Assembly: GCA_964035545.1 (NCBI GenBank)
Contig: OZ037769.1
Span: forward strand, 3,926,929-3,990,928
Length of the DNA stretch: 64,000 nt
Source: Bugula neritina
Taxonomy: Eukaryota > Bryozoa > Gymnolaemata > Cheilostomatida > Bugulidae
Reading direction: 5' to 3'
In this document: piece by piece, positions 38,834 to 51,246 of the stretch
Numbering within the stretch: the first letter of the stretch is position 1
Layout of the letters: every line of letters begins with the position of its first letter
Made by a program: the position numbers and the translations under genes
Notes under the pieces: model-generated
Told to the model about the DNA's origin: nothing
Databases searched by the model: none
What the model saw: the letters and a program-made list of their open reading frames with translations, nothing else

Positions 38834-41672
38834 TTACGCATGCTCAGACTTGAAGAACTTGTGATAAATTAAAACAAATAAAATTGGAACAATAATGACT
38901 AAGAAAGCAAGAGAAACGAGTAAGCATGGTACTGACAGGTTGATGGTGGACAGGCAGTTTCGAGGACGCTGACTTATCGTAGTTACTAAACTGGCATCAG
39001 TCATAAAAGCTGCCATATCTCGAGACCCATTGGTCTGCTGTTGCACCTTTTCCGATATAGCTTTCAGTTCTTCGTCTTTTCGAGATATTATTTTATCAAA
39101 TTTCTTTTTCTCTCGCTTACTGTCATTGGCCGTTTGTTGCTTATGATTAGACCAGTCTCTGTCTAAAAGAGCGTACGACTCCGAATCCTCGGGGTCGCTG
39201 TGTAATTCTATCATGTCCAGCACTGATTGGTTGCTTGCTGCAGCTAGTCCTGCTCCCATTTCCTCATCTTCACTAGTCTCCTGCTTCAATAAACAGTCCA
39301 AAATAAAACACACACAAGTACAACAATGACAGGGGATATATGATACACAAGTATTTATTTAAGGACAATGCCTCTTGAGTATCTAACTAAAACGCTGCCT
39401 ATATGAGACAGATGTTACCAGTTCAAACAGTGAAAAGTAGCAGTTTATATCTAGCATAGTATATTGGATAGCAATGTGGCATGAATCTTTGAATCAAATG
39501 ATTCAAAAGACTATAAGTTAAACTCATGAAATGCAGTAAATTTAAAGTGTAAACGTAGATTAATACCCATGAGTCAAGTTTGAATTCAATATTGTGGAAG
39601 AATTATTGTTTTAGAACATCATGATTATTATTGATTTGATGTTAAAAAGACACAAGTTTGTGTTCCTGAAGACTGTTCATTTAAATTATTAAATAAGTAG
39701 GTCTTCTTTAAACAATATTCAAAACAAGATTTTCAATTTTAAAAATCTGTGACAGTACTGTGATGAAATAAATTCTGTCTTACAAAAAATTTTGAACTTT
39801 ACAAATCCAACATTATCACCTAATTTAATGATGCCATCGATACAAGCTTCATATTTTATCAACAATCAACATTAATTAAACAGTTAAACCAACTCGAGAC
39901 CTGGCCCCCAATATATTGATGAGGAGATACTGCTACAATCTCTCTGTTACTAGTTCACATACATGATGTAGAGCGGATGTAGAAAGTTAAAAGCCAGGCC
40001 AGTCTACAAGAACTACTCTAACAATTTGTTGAACCACAGGCTTTGTAAGTTAACAGCTACCAGCACAAACTTGCAGTTTCTTATGCAGGTATCACATGCT
40101 GGTATTATTTAACACCACTCTGCCTATATAGCCTACCATGTTGAGCTCTTACAGGAAGAGATATGAAAATAATGACATGTCTCAAAAAGAAACCATTTTC
40201 TCAAGCAACAAATTCAGGTCCAGTAAATTTTCCACCTGTCAAAAAAACCTCAACATATTCTGAAGAATTTCCTTATTAATTAAATGCATTATTCATGCAA
40301 TTAGGAAGAGCTTTATGACTGGAAAGACGACTGTGAGTCCATGCCAACATAGTTTGGTTACACGTGATTTCAGCAGTGTAATTATGCTTTAAAATGTGAT
40401 AAATTACCTCCAAGTCACTTCCCTTTACCTATAACTAACGTGCCAGCTTATTTCTCCAAATGCATAAAAAGACGTGGCTCTGTATCATAATGAAGTGCAA
40501 ACTAGTAGTAGATATTTCAACATATGCAAGTTTTGAGAGATCAATTTGTCAATTAAATTAAATACTACAGAATATTTTCATGATTTCTCACAAAAAGCTA
40601 TAAGCAGATAAAGAAGTTACAAAGAATGAGCTAGAATCAGACCAAACATCTTTTGATTCTTTCATTTTGTGAAGGCTAAACTAGTTTCACAGATCCTAAA
40701 TTTGAAAGACACTCCTTTACTTTGTATACTACTTGAGCTGGAATTTGGTTATAGGTTATGGAGATATTAGTTATAGCGGATCAACTTTAGGATAAATTTT
40801 GACAATGTGATTGCAGTTTAATTCTGGATAATCATTAGATGATTTATTATTCTCTTACTTCCTCTACTTTATACAAAACCAAGACTTTTATTATCCGTAG
40901 AATAGAACTGCCACTTACACTGCTTACGATATCAGCTGTACACCGTTTCTTAGTTACAACTGCATCTTCTCCTGAGGTTAAACGGCTTTTAGCAACAGTT
41001 TCTAACTCTTGCTGTAGTAATCGCTGATGTGAACGTATAGGAATCTTAATAGAAGTCAATGCGTAGAACTCCTGGTCATTGTACAGTTTGTTGATTCGCT
41101 TAAGCTCTGGTATCTAAAACAAAATCAGAAAAATAAAACAAAAACTACTTTATTAGAGGGTTTTTAGTCAGTGTTGAACTAGAGAAATACTATCCCAATT
41201 ATATTATTTTGCACAAAAATGAAGAGTGTTTAACTGTAAATTATGCATGCTTAGCTTCACTTACTGGACATCTAAACTTGATGGATAAACTCTGGAGGGT
41301 GTCTGTTTTATGGAGTGGTATCTCTTTGGTGATAATGTCATCGAATTGACTAGACGCCATGGTTTTATAGGATCGCTGAGACTGACTGTCACCTGGTAAT
41401 GCCGTCCCTCTACGCGTCATCTGCGTTAACTCAACAGTTTCATCCTCCGTATCTGCTATCGTGCCGTCACTAAACACATACACTTTCTTGCTTTTCACAT
41501 TCTGCATTTGTCCTAATTGTTTGGCTCTATCTTCAGTTAATATGTTTGATTCTGTCTCGTTGCTATGACTACAATGGCGCTGTTTTCTTTTGTCTTTATC
41601 ACCATCTTGTGTAGAATAGCCATTATAATTGTCTGATGAGTCCAACAATTTAGTGTAACCTTTTTTACTCAT
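38834..41672 (-). CDS. LYSMD3: LysM domain single-pass membrane protein, LYSMD3/4-like
   Basis: Three minus-strand exons join in frame: 41672-41265, 41113-40928 (or to 40919) and 39280-38834 (TAA). They encode 346 or 349 aa. A long polar N-terminal region is followed by one LysM motif at about 117-165 (IPLHKTDTLQSLSIKF, then IPELKRINKLYNDQEFYALTSIKIPI). It has the spacing of animal LYSMD3/LYSMD4, which keep LysM ahead of one C-terminal transmembrane helix. The helix is here (VPCLLVSLAFLVIIVPILFV), about 10 residues before the C terminus, preceded by an acidic and a Lys-rich stretch. There is no signal peptide, so a type II or tail-anchored topology is likely. LYSMD3 versus LYSMD4 cannot be decided. 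Two good donors nine bases apart end exon 2 (GTAAGC at 40927, GTAAGT at 40918). Confidence 0.82.
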
Positions 41673-44600
41673 CTTCAGCAAACTTGTCGGATTAACTGTA
41701 CATAAAGCTAATTAAAACAAAATTTACTTTCTGTGTAAAGATTAGTAAAAAATCTCATAAAACCATGGTCCAGGAAAAGGGGCATCAGTAGTATGATCGC
41801 CAAAACATCTACAAAGAAGTAATTCTAATGAAAAATTAAAACTTTATTAATACAAAGTCCATTTTACAAATTCGAAAAATTTTAAAATTAGTTTAAAACA
41901 TAAACATAGTAATGCATATTTATATATTTTGATCAGGCTAGGAATAGTAATGTAAGATCTTCCACCTCTATTTAATTAAAGACAATGTAAGTTCACATTA
42001 TACATATTTAACTCACATTGTGTTTGAATGAAAAGCACATTTCATAACTTCAATGATTCATCTACATGTTATAAAGTACTTCCATGAAAAGCACAGTCTT
42101 TGAAACTAACTAACATGAAATCAGAATTTAGATAGTGATGGTATTTCTCTTGAATGTTCTGTTGAGTGTAAGAATTTGAGTACCCTCATCTGTACAGAAC
42201 AACTATTGCATGATATTTATGCCCACAGTGAGCAGTGTAAAAAGATGCCTTTTCACGCCGAATATACACTGTTTAGCCTATCAGAATACATCAGTTTAGG
42301 ATATATGTGTAACAAGATATTACTAAACATGCAAGATGAAAAAAGCTGAATCAGATTAATTAGTTACTGAAACATCTAACTAAAGACATACCTTAACATA
42401 CATATTTTCAAAAGTAAAATTCATCAAATATCTATAAGACATAGGTGATTCCTGTAAAGCAAATGTAAATATATTACTTGCTGACTCAACTGGTTTTACT
42501 TAACAGTGACAAAATTTGTTCTACAGATATCGGTCTGACCACTGGCCCTAGACAATCACAATTGCAATGGGTATGGCTGTTTCACAATATTAAAATTTTG
42601 TAGCTTATTTGAATTTTATCTATGATCTATATTTCAATTTGTATCATATTATAAACATTGAAGTAATTGCAATCAGTATAACTATAAGTATTAGAATAGC
42701 TATAGATATATATCACTATTATATAAAGTGCTTCTAATTAAAATTATCATAATCATAATCATTTTTTATTACCATTATGATCACGATAATAATGATAAAA
42801 TCACAAAGTTAAACTTGAAAACTTTTGTTCTGTGAATTAGCAGCATTTTCAGAAAAAAAAGGTTTTCAAGTTTAAATAATCGTAAAACTAAATGTTGATT
42901 TTAATACCGATTACAAAAATCAAAATTTAGTTTTACAATTACTCGAATTCTCACTCTCACTCTGTCTTTTACCCCTGCTCCAGTATTCATAGTCTTAATC
43001 TTACTCTTGGGAAAAACTAAAAAGACTTACTTTTGGAGTTACAGTTAGACTAGTCTAAATTTCATCTAATTTAAATTAACTACACTTGATCATTATTTAA
43101 TTGCATGGTTTATCATTATGATTATAATTATGATACTAATACTAATAGTAATACTAATAGTCATAACCATAATGATACTCATAAAACTAAGTCATATGAT
43201 AATCAAAAAATAAATATAGTATTAGTTATTTAGTATAACTATAAGTATTACTATTACTATTAGTATTACTATTACTATTAGTATTACTAGTAACTATTAG
43301 TATTACTATTACTATTACTATTAGTATTAGTATTAGTATTATATTAGTATTACTATTAGTACAAGACAATAAGTATAATAACTATAATTTAAAGGAATAG
43401 TATGACTGCAGTAACAAGTGGTATATCATATTATAAACCATTGCATTGATCAAGAAAAAAAGTTGAAGAGTAATAAAATATCCACAATCACGATGACAAT
43501 CACAATAAGTGAATAACTGAATAACATTGATCACTACGATTGGCGTTGGAAATTGAAGGCTTTGCTTGACACATTGCAATTAGTGGCAAATCAGCCAGCT
43601 CAAATTGTACGGTGCGGGGCGAGTACCGCTCTTTTCACATAGTAAATGAGTCTAAAGTTAAAATCTCTCTAACGCAGTTATTATCTATAGATGTGTTTCC
43701 TATGTTAGCGAGCCATTTGAGTAACTTGAACACCCAATATCCGCTATTGAGTTGGGCAACTATCAGATCTATCACCTTCACTATCTGAATGAATAATCGT
43801 AATCGTAATATGATAGTACTAGTAGTAATACTGAATTGTTTTACATTTAGTGATAATATGAGTTGCAACATGAAAATTGGCTATAGGTGTGCATTGTCAA
43901 CTATAATTTGTAACTGTCAAAATGATGTTGCAATTGCAAGTCACACGTGTGACTACGTCTACTGACACTACTGAAAGTGAATACAAGTCGTACTCGTAGT
44001 ACAAACACTGAGACAGTAACACTTAGACTTACAGTAACAATGACTTATGGCTAGTCTAGTTTATCCAAATATAGTAAAATACATTGTGTGGTGTATATAT
44101 ATTAATATATGTAATTATGGTAAATATCACTTCAAGTTCATTGTTATCAAGCAATCACAATGTGAATGTGAATAGTATTAATAAATTTAGTTTTAAATTT
44201 TTAAGCAAGTGTCATTAATATGTAAAATAAAAACATCTAGAAAAGTCCTATACTTTTATAGTTATAACCATATGTATCGTTGTAGTTATCTACTGTTTCA
44301 ATTATGCAGTAAGATTTATAGTTGTAAGACCTAAAGCATAAGTATAAGTTATAGGTACTAAAAGTTAAAGTTAAATTATAAATGACTATTAGTATTGGCT
44401 AGTAGAAGAAATTCAAAAGATTTACACCAAATTAATAAAATGTCTCAAATAACTTAGATTTGATAACTGTTAGTCGTTTTCAAATACTTAAGTTAGCAAG
44501 TCAACACTGAAAATAAATTTATTTGTTGGTGGTAGACGTGGTTAAATATTTAATAATGACTATAAAAGTATTTGCTTAACTAAATACATCATCATACCTA

Positions 44601-44707
44601 CATGTTCTAATCTATTTATAGATAATGGGAAGTTGATCTTTTGGACTCTTTTCACTCTTCAATCATTTCAGCTTCTTCAGACTTGGAAATAAATTTTGAA
44701 CATTAAA
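41673..44707. other. Divergent intergenic region LYSMD/HDAC11 with low-complexity DNA
   Basis: About 3 kb with no exon recognised. From about 42650 to 44420 the sequence is dominated by the recurrent words, including TAGTATTACTATTAC runs at 43220-43350 and ACTTAGACTTACAGTAAC near 44010. Short AT-rich ORFs here show no domain and are probably chance. Confidence 0.5.
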
Positions 44708-47700
44708 ATGGCTGCTGACTGTTCTAAAAGGTTTGAATAAAATTGAAATGTCCTTTAGAGAGTACATTTCATATTGACATATTCACTAAATATTGTTTTG
44801 TTTTTTCATAGTAATGCATAAATATTTTTTGTCGTCGATCTTTTGTTACTTTATGGAGATTAACCTTTCCTATTCTGTATTTCAGCAAGTGTGCGATACT
44901 GTTTGCTAAAATAAAGGAGTTGAATAATGACGTCTGGCCAATCGTCTACTCTCCAAATTACAATATCACTTTCTTTGGTATGGAAAAACTTCACCCTTTT
45001 GATTCGACAAAATGGGGCAATGTTTTTCGATACCTGCAAGGTTAGTGATCACTAGCCTACACTATACATGACAATCTAGTATTATAAACCAAGCGGAGAC
45101 ATATTGCTTTTCTCTTTCTTTGTCCCACTAAAAAGCTGGAAACTTAATATTTTTATTCAAAATATTGTTTTGTTCTTTGTAAAGAATATATTCTGATTTG
45201 TAAGACATTAATATGTTGTTGTTTGAAAATTGAATTTTCTGTGTTTTACCATTATTTCAGACTCTTGGTTTACATTTGATTTTTTTTAAAAAGTTGTGAA
45301 GTTTAATAAAGAAAAATAAATAGGTTCTTGCAATATTTTCTGTTTGATTAAATTATCTTCTTTCAATAATTAATTTTTTGTGGCAACAGTGAACAGAAGT
45401 AAATGCTTTTTTTTTGTTGATTTAGCAACATCAGCAAAATTATGTTAGGTTCAAATTCAAATATTGTATAGACTTTTCTAGAAGTGTCCTTGCTTTAATT
45501 TTTTTCTCCTATTTGTGCATAGAGCACAAGTAGTCTGTGAATCAGGAAAGATAAAATTGTCAGCATTGGACAGTTTCACTCTAGCTCAACCAATCAAAAG
45601 TGAGGACGCGTTTTATTGGATAGTGATATACTCATATATAAATGCTGTAACATATTTATCTTTATTACAGATAGCAATATGATTAATAAAGACACAGTTG
45701 TATGCCCTACAGAGATCAGCAAAGAACAACTTTTAGAGTTTCACACTGAAAGATATATTTCAAGTCTAAACGTACGAGTACCTTATAATAAATAAGCATT
45801 GCGTAATTCTGTCAGAACATCTTTAGATAATCTTCAGATTTGATCTGTTGAAGCGATTTTATTAGAAAAACCTGTCATTAAGCAGCTTCAAACATAGCAA
45901 TCCTGGTCAGCATATCATTATATAGCTTACAGTGTGAATGTTTTGGAACTGTGCAGAACTCGATTGCATTGGTACATCATGAAATTGATTTTTCAGTGGC
46001 ACATATATTATTGCTGCATGAATTTAACTAATGTCAAACTTTGTGTTGGTGTTTATAAAACAGTGCTTTGCATGGAATTACTCTTAAAGAATATTGTAAA
46101 ACTGATTATAAGTTAAAGCTTGGGTCTACAAAGATTACACAATTGTGAATATTTGTAATCAACTTATAAGTAGCAAATGCATATTATTATTAGGAATTAT
46201 TTATTGTTGATGACTTTCTTACTAAATTCTCATTTTTTACCGCCATGTCCTGAGCAAGTGGCGGGAAAACTTTATAGTCATTTTCCCTGTGAAAACCCTG
46301 GTGGAAATGGTTTTTTAAATTGGGCTAAGGACTTATTCATATGTAGCACAGGAGCAATTATGACTGGATGCTCTTCCTTACATCACCAATGACCTTTACT
46401 GGAGTTTGAACGCATGACTTCGGGTTTACTAAGCCAAACACTTCAACCCCAGAGCACTGCTTTCCTACTAAATCGCAATGGTTATTATTGTACTTTTAGT
46501 GGTCATCTAAAGTAGCAGTGATTACAGAGGTCCCACCTGTAGCCTGTCTTCCTAACATTGTAGTTCAAAGACGTCTGCTGAGTAAGCTGAGGCTACAGAC
46601 TTCAGGCACCATTATTGTAAGTTTCTCTCAATAATTTTTCATTTTGAAGTCTACTAACAATAATCAGTTTGTTCATAATTTGACAAACTGTTGGTTAGCT
46701 AAACACAACTCAATATTTCTGGTCATGTGACTCTACCTTCATATTCTAGCAATATTGTGTTTGATATTGTTCAGCACACATCTGTGGTCTGCTATAACTA
46801 TCAAGAGACTTTCTTAGCTTTTTAGAACTTAAGTCTTAGGCAAACAAGAGTAAAATTGAGTGACTGTTTATTACAGAATATTTAAAATTTTAAATATATC
46901 CTGTAATTTAAATCATATGGTGCCCTATATTATATGGCATATACTGAAATACTGCTCTTTCTATAGGCTGCCCGTTTAGCATTACTGAGACAATGGTCAA
47001 TTAACTTGGGCGGTGGGTTCCATCACTGCTCATCCGACAAAGGCGGTGGTTTCTGTGCCTATGCTGACATCAGCGGTGCTCTAAAGACTCTAAAGACAGA
47101 AGGGTTAATCAACTCGGCTCTTATAATAGATCTGGATGCTCATCAAGTAGGTCCAGTACCGTCTAATGAATCACAACTTTAGTGTGTCAAGTGCTGAACG
47201 TATTTCGTGAAATCCTGCTTAATATGTAACAGTATGCACATGTTGAAAGGATTTTTATGTACAAGTAGTTTTTTTTTAAATTTTTGATATATTGTTATCT
47301 TTTCAGTATTGTGGGTTAGTGTGCAATCGAGTGACTTGCTATCGTGTAAGCTAGATCAATTTCACCAGTGAGATTTGAATTATAAGAATATATTTGATAC
47401 AATGATACACAATCTAAAAACTACATCTATCAGAATACATCAACAGCTACTCAACACAGTGTCTACAGTTTGCCAGACTATTCCTAACTGACTGCTACGC
47501 TGGAAGCCACAGCTACTAATAATAGTTCATGATTCCTATTGGTGGGTTGCTGTCTCGGGTCATCTTCTTAAAATACTTAGTGACTCCGTGCTGCACTTAG
47601 GAAAGAAGTAACATTCCCCCCTCCCCCCCCCCCCCCCCCCGTTATTACGATGGTAGCTCCACGAGTCACCACAATATGACACATGCTGTCAGCTTGGTGC

Positions 47701-50178
47701 TTTTTTGACACACGCTGTAAAGTGAGTGTTTCATGACATTTTGACACAGAATGTGTGGTCAGTGTTCTATGATATTTTGACACACTGTCAGGTTGGGGTT
47801 GTGTCACTTTTTGACACACACTGTAAAGTGAGTGTTCTGTTATGCATGCTGTGTGCTCTATGTTGTGGCACACACTGCACAGTGTCTGTTTCAACATGTG
47901 ACTGTAATTATACTCTCTTTGTTCTTGTGTAGGGAAATGGCCACCAGAGAGATTTCAAAGATACTGATTGGGTTCACACACTAGATGTATATAATGGTAG
48001 CATCTACCCTGGTGATTATAAAGCCAAAGGTTAGAAGTTGTTTATTGTCGATACTATGGTTTACAAAGTGGGCCTTTATCTAGACACCCTTATTATTATA
48101 ATATCAATAAAATTTGGCTAATTTTGTCAAAGTCCTAAGTTAGTTTAAGATGCTTTGAAGTCTACTAAGTTCCTCCATAGTTTCTTTAAAGTCTGTTTTG
48201 TATAATTTTAATTTCAAAAGATTTTTATGAGGTTATGAAATTCATAAAATCAGCCGAAATAATCTAAAGCTACCAGTATGTTTTATTAAGAATTGAAAGC
48301 TGGAACAAATGGTATTTTTCTGCTGCCTCTAAATCACATGATCAAATTACCTGCACATGTCATATGAAAATACATCATTTTACCTGCAAATGCTAATCAC
48401 TTTGCTTATCTTAGCCAATTTAAATGTCTTTCTATTTTCTAGTTTTATCATTTCAGTCGATTTTAAAGCATGTTTGTTGTTTTGGAGCAAATTAATATGC
48501 ATTTAAAACAGAGTAATGACTGTTTTGTATAAATTATGTAGTTTAATTTCACAATTTGTTATCTATATGCATCATTACTTAGGTGAAAGTCAAACATATT
48601 TTTATTCAATTAGTAATCGTTTCATATATTTCTTTTTTCACGTTTTCAGAAATGAAAAATCTACTAGCCATTGAGCTGCGTTCATTTACCGCTGATGAAA
48701 AGTATTTGGATAAAGTTTCCAAGTAAGATGTTAGTAGTATATGTGGAGGATTTGGTACCCCATCTCTGTGGTACACTCCTAGCATCCCTGTGGTATGCTC
48801 CTAGCATCCCTGTGGTATGCTCCTAGCATCCCTGTGGTATGCTCATAGCATCCCTGTGGTATACTCATAGCATCCCTGCAGTATACTCCTAGCATCTCTG
48901 TGGTATGCTCATAGCATCCCTGTGGTATGCTCATAGCATCCCTGTGGTATACTTCTAGCATCCCTGTGGTATACTCCTAGCATCTTTGTGGTATACGCCT
49001 AGCATCCCTGTGGTATGCTCATAGCATCCCTGTGGTATACTCCTAGCTTCTCTAATAAAACATATAACAAACAATTCTAAAGTGTTGATTTCATTCCAAT
49101 GCCAATTCAACTTCTACTTTGGTTTTAGTGGATTAGATAGAATATTTTCTGTGATGGGACAGAGTCCTCCAGATATCATAGCCTATAATGCTGGGACAGA
49201 TTGTATGGTAGGGGACCCCTTAGGACAGCTTAGCATCAGCCCACAGGTATCTTGACTCAGCAAAAGTTACTTGCAATTTTTTTCTTTTCCCATAAAAGTT
49301 GTTGGCAGATTTAGTCAGTAATCAAGCATTTTTCTCTTCTAGCTATGTATCTTGTATTAGTAACACTACGAGTTTATAACTTGTATTAGTAACACTGTGA
49401 GTTCATATCTTGTATTAGTAACACTACGAGTTTATAACTTGTATTAGTAACACTGCGAGTTTATATCTTGTATTAGTTATACTGCAAGTTTATATCTTGT
49501 ATTAGTAACACTGCAAGTTTATATCTTGTATTAGTAACACGCAAGTTTATTTATTCCAACCTTTTGTACAATAATTCGTTTTAAAGACTGATGCTTATCA
49601 AGCTTGATACTTTTGAAATTTGCTAAATCATGAAATTTAAGTTGGATTTTACAAAAATAATCAATTAGTATGGTTTTTAATATGATTGTCATTCACAGTG
49701 GTAATAAATATGGCATTCAGGAGATATTTTGCCAACTTTCTCAAAACTTAAACTATTTAGGAGAAAATCTTGAGCTGGAAGATGGATCGTGAGACATTAC
49801 TAGCTTTGTACTAAAAGTATTTAGATCTAACTTTAGATTTGACTTATCACGTTATATTGTCTCGCAGTGTACACACAATACAAATTTAAAATGCAGTACA
49901 TGAATGAGCTACAAATAGCTTTCCAATGTTTAATTTATTCTTTTTAATTTCTAAAGTTTTGAATACTTTTTTGTTGTGGCAACATTTAAAGCTCTTACTG
50001 TTTTACACAGGGCATCATTAGACGAGACGAGATGGTTTTTAGACTGGCAAGAGAGAGAAAGATACCCATATTCATGGTACTCAGTGGTGGGTATCAACCT
50101 CAAACTGCTCAGGTCATCGCTGACTCTATTCTAAATCTAAAAGGTCAAGGTCTTGTAGCTCGAGAACTTAACTTATAG
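44708..50178 (+). CDS. HDAC11: Histone deacetylase 11 (class IV)
   Basis: Nine exons join in frame: 44708-44730, 44886-45040, 45671-45771, 46500-46616, 46967-47146, 47933-48029, 48650-48722, 49129-49246 and 50011-50178. They encode 343 aa, against 347 in human. HDAC11 is a zinc-dependent class IV enzyme that acts mainly as a lysine defatty-acylase. The zinc site and catalytic residues are all present: His151-His152 in GGGFHHCSSDKGGGFCAYAD, Asp189 and His191 in IDLDAHQGNGH, Asp273 in YNAGTD, and Tyr316 in SGGYQ. The first exon codes for only seven full codons; its start is the only ATG that keeps phase with the diagnostic WPIVYSPNYNITF exon. Candidate poly(A) signals are at 50430-50435 and 50884-50889. 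Confidence 0.97.
46276..46470 (-). mobile_element. tRNA-derived SINE copy 4 (HDAC11 intron 3)
   Basis: Minus-strand copy with the diverged head (GCAGTGCTCTGGGG) and the family core (GGAGCAATTATGACTGGATG on plus, CTGTGAAAACCCTGG). It ends about 30 nt before the exon 4 acceptor. Confidence 0.78.
47619..47640. repeat. Poly(C) tract in HDAC11 intron 5
   Basis: A C-rich run of CCCCCCTCCCC type followed by 18 or more C. Homopolymer length may be unreliable in an assembly. Confidence 0.85.
47695..47905. repeat. Degenerate repeat, about 50-60-bp unit, before HDAC11 exon 6
   Basis: Four or so diverged copies of a TTTTGACACACACTGTAAAGTGAGTGTTC-type unit. The array ends about 28 nt before the exon 6 acceptor. 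Confidence 0.7.
48765..49055. repeat. 22-bp minisatellite after HDAC11 exon 7
   Basis: About 12 to 13 copies of CTCCTAGCATCCCTGTGGTATG with few changes, starting about 45 nt past the exon 7 donor (48722). Confidence 0.92.
49350..49555. repeat. 29-bp minisatellite in HDAC11 intron 8
   Basis: About seven copies of CTTGTATTAGTAACACT followed by ACGAGTTTATAA (29 bp). The copies are contiguous with no unique spacer, so this is not a CRISPR-like array. Confidence 0.9.
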
Positions 50179-51034
50179 CATGAGAATTGCAAGTATTGAA
50201 GAAATACAAGTGTCCTCCTCAGATCATTTTAGTAGACTTTATTGAACATTATTTACTATAATCTGTACTGTGATAGGAAATTTATTTTTGTTATATTTTA
50301 GGCTACACTGAAAATAATGTACTGTATTTAAAATATGCTATAAGTTGATAAAGTGTTTTATTTTACAAACTAAAAGCATCATTGATTAGTCGTTTGCTTC
50401 AAGTACTGCAACTTTGCTTGAACTTCACAAATAAACTGCTTTCAATTGATAAGTCATTCCTCATTACTAACTCCTAACTCTGGGTTTATCAATCACTTTT
50501 CTATGACACCTAAACTTGTGTGAACCAGTGCACCTTCAAACCTACACTTGCGTTGTCAACAGCTGCATTTTATGGCAAACATCAGAAATTTCTCTAGCAT
50601 TAAGTTAAGAGTTGCAGAAGGTATTATATGCCATCTATTATGGTTGAAACAAGAACATAAAAATAAACTCTATGTGGATAGTTTTTGTGTGAATTTTAAT
50701 AATTTGCATCTAACTTTTGAGATGACTAAGCCTGTATTTTTTATTCTCCTTGACCAGTTGCAAGGTTTTTTGGTGAAACAGTTTCTAATACTAATTATAA
50801 AATTTCAGAATTTTAAAACCATTAAATGATTCTTGAGCTGTAACAATAAGTTCAGTTAGTAATATGTTGCCAGAGTAATTCTAAATAAATAGATGTAAAC
50901 ATTTATAATGTTGCTTGTTTTTCTGCTCTGAAAATTTGAAATATGATAATGGGATTTTTTATGAGTTACATGTAGCTAATTTTGTTTTTGTTAGCCAAAC
51001 AGCAATTCATCTCAAAAGGAAAGCTGACAAAACA
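50179..51034. other. Convergent intergenic region, HDAC11 to repeat polyprotein
   Basis: AT-rich sequence with the HDAC11 3' UTR and its poly(A) candidates. An ORF at 50548-50829 has no domain or splice support. Nothing else is seen. Confidence 0.5.
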
Positions 51035-51040
51035 TTTATT
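51035..51040 (-). terminator. Poly(A) signal of the repeat polyprotein gene
   Basis: TTTATT on the plus strand is AATAAA on the coding strand, 70 nt past the stop codon at 51112-51110. Confidence 0.6.
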
Positions 51041-51109
51041 TTATCAACAAAACCAATTCACAAATAACATTACAAAATTGACCATCAAGCAAGATATTTC
51101 TATTGGATT

Positions 51110-51246
51110 TTACCCAAAAAACTTGTCCCAGACTTTTTTGGCTCCAGCAGCCAGTGCCTGACTACCTGCAGCTACAGCAGCACGGCAAGCAGAACTGCCA
51201 AGGCATGCTTTGAATGCAGCTGTTCCTGCAGCTATTGCTGTAGTAA
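51110..51246 (-). CDS. Terminal module exon of the polyprotein
   Basis: Precursor residues 563-607. It keeps the Thr-Thr-Ala opening and the Cys-x5-Cys pair (CLGSSAC), then AKKVWDKFFG and TAA. The final Gly sits where the other modules have Gly-Lys-Arg, so no protease step is needed to expose an amidation donor. The sequence is otherwise diverged from the array, and the preceding intron is short (313 nt). Confidence 0.85.

Noticed and set aside
38834-41672. Syntaxin-like reading of the membrane-anchored minus-strand gene
   Set aside because: The C-terminal helix first suggested a SNARE, but the exon 1-2 junction forms a clear LysM motif and no SNARE heptads with a central Gln or Arg were found.
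48779-48961. Minus-strand ORF with repeated HRDA/IPQGC peptides
   Set aside because: It is the antisense of the 22-bp minisatellite in HDAC11 intron 7.
49350-49555. Regular 29-bp direct repeats that could suggest a CRISPR array
   Set aside because: The units are contiguous with no unique spacers, in an intron of an animal gene.
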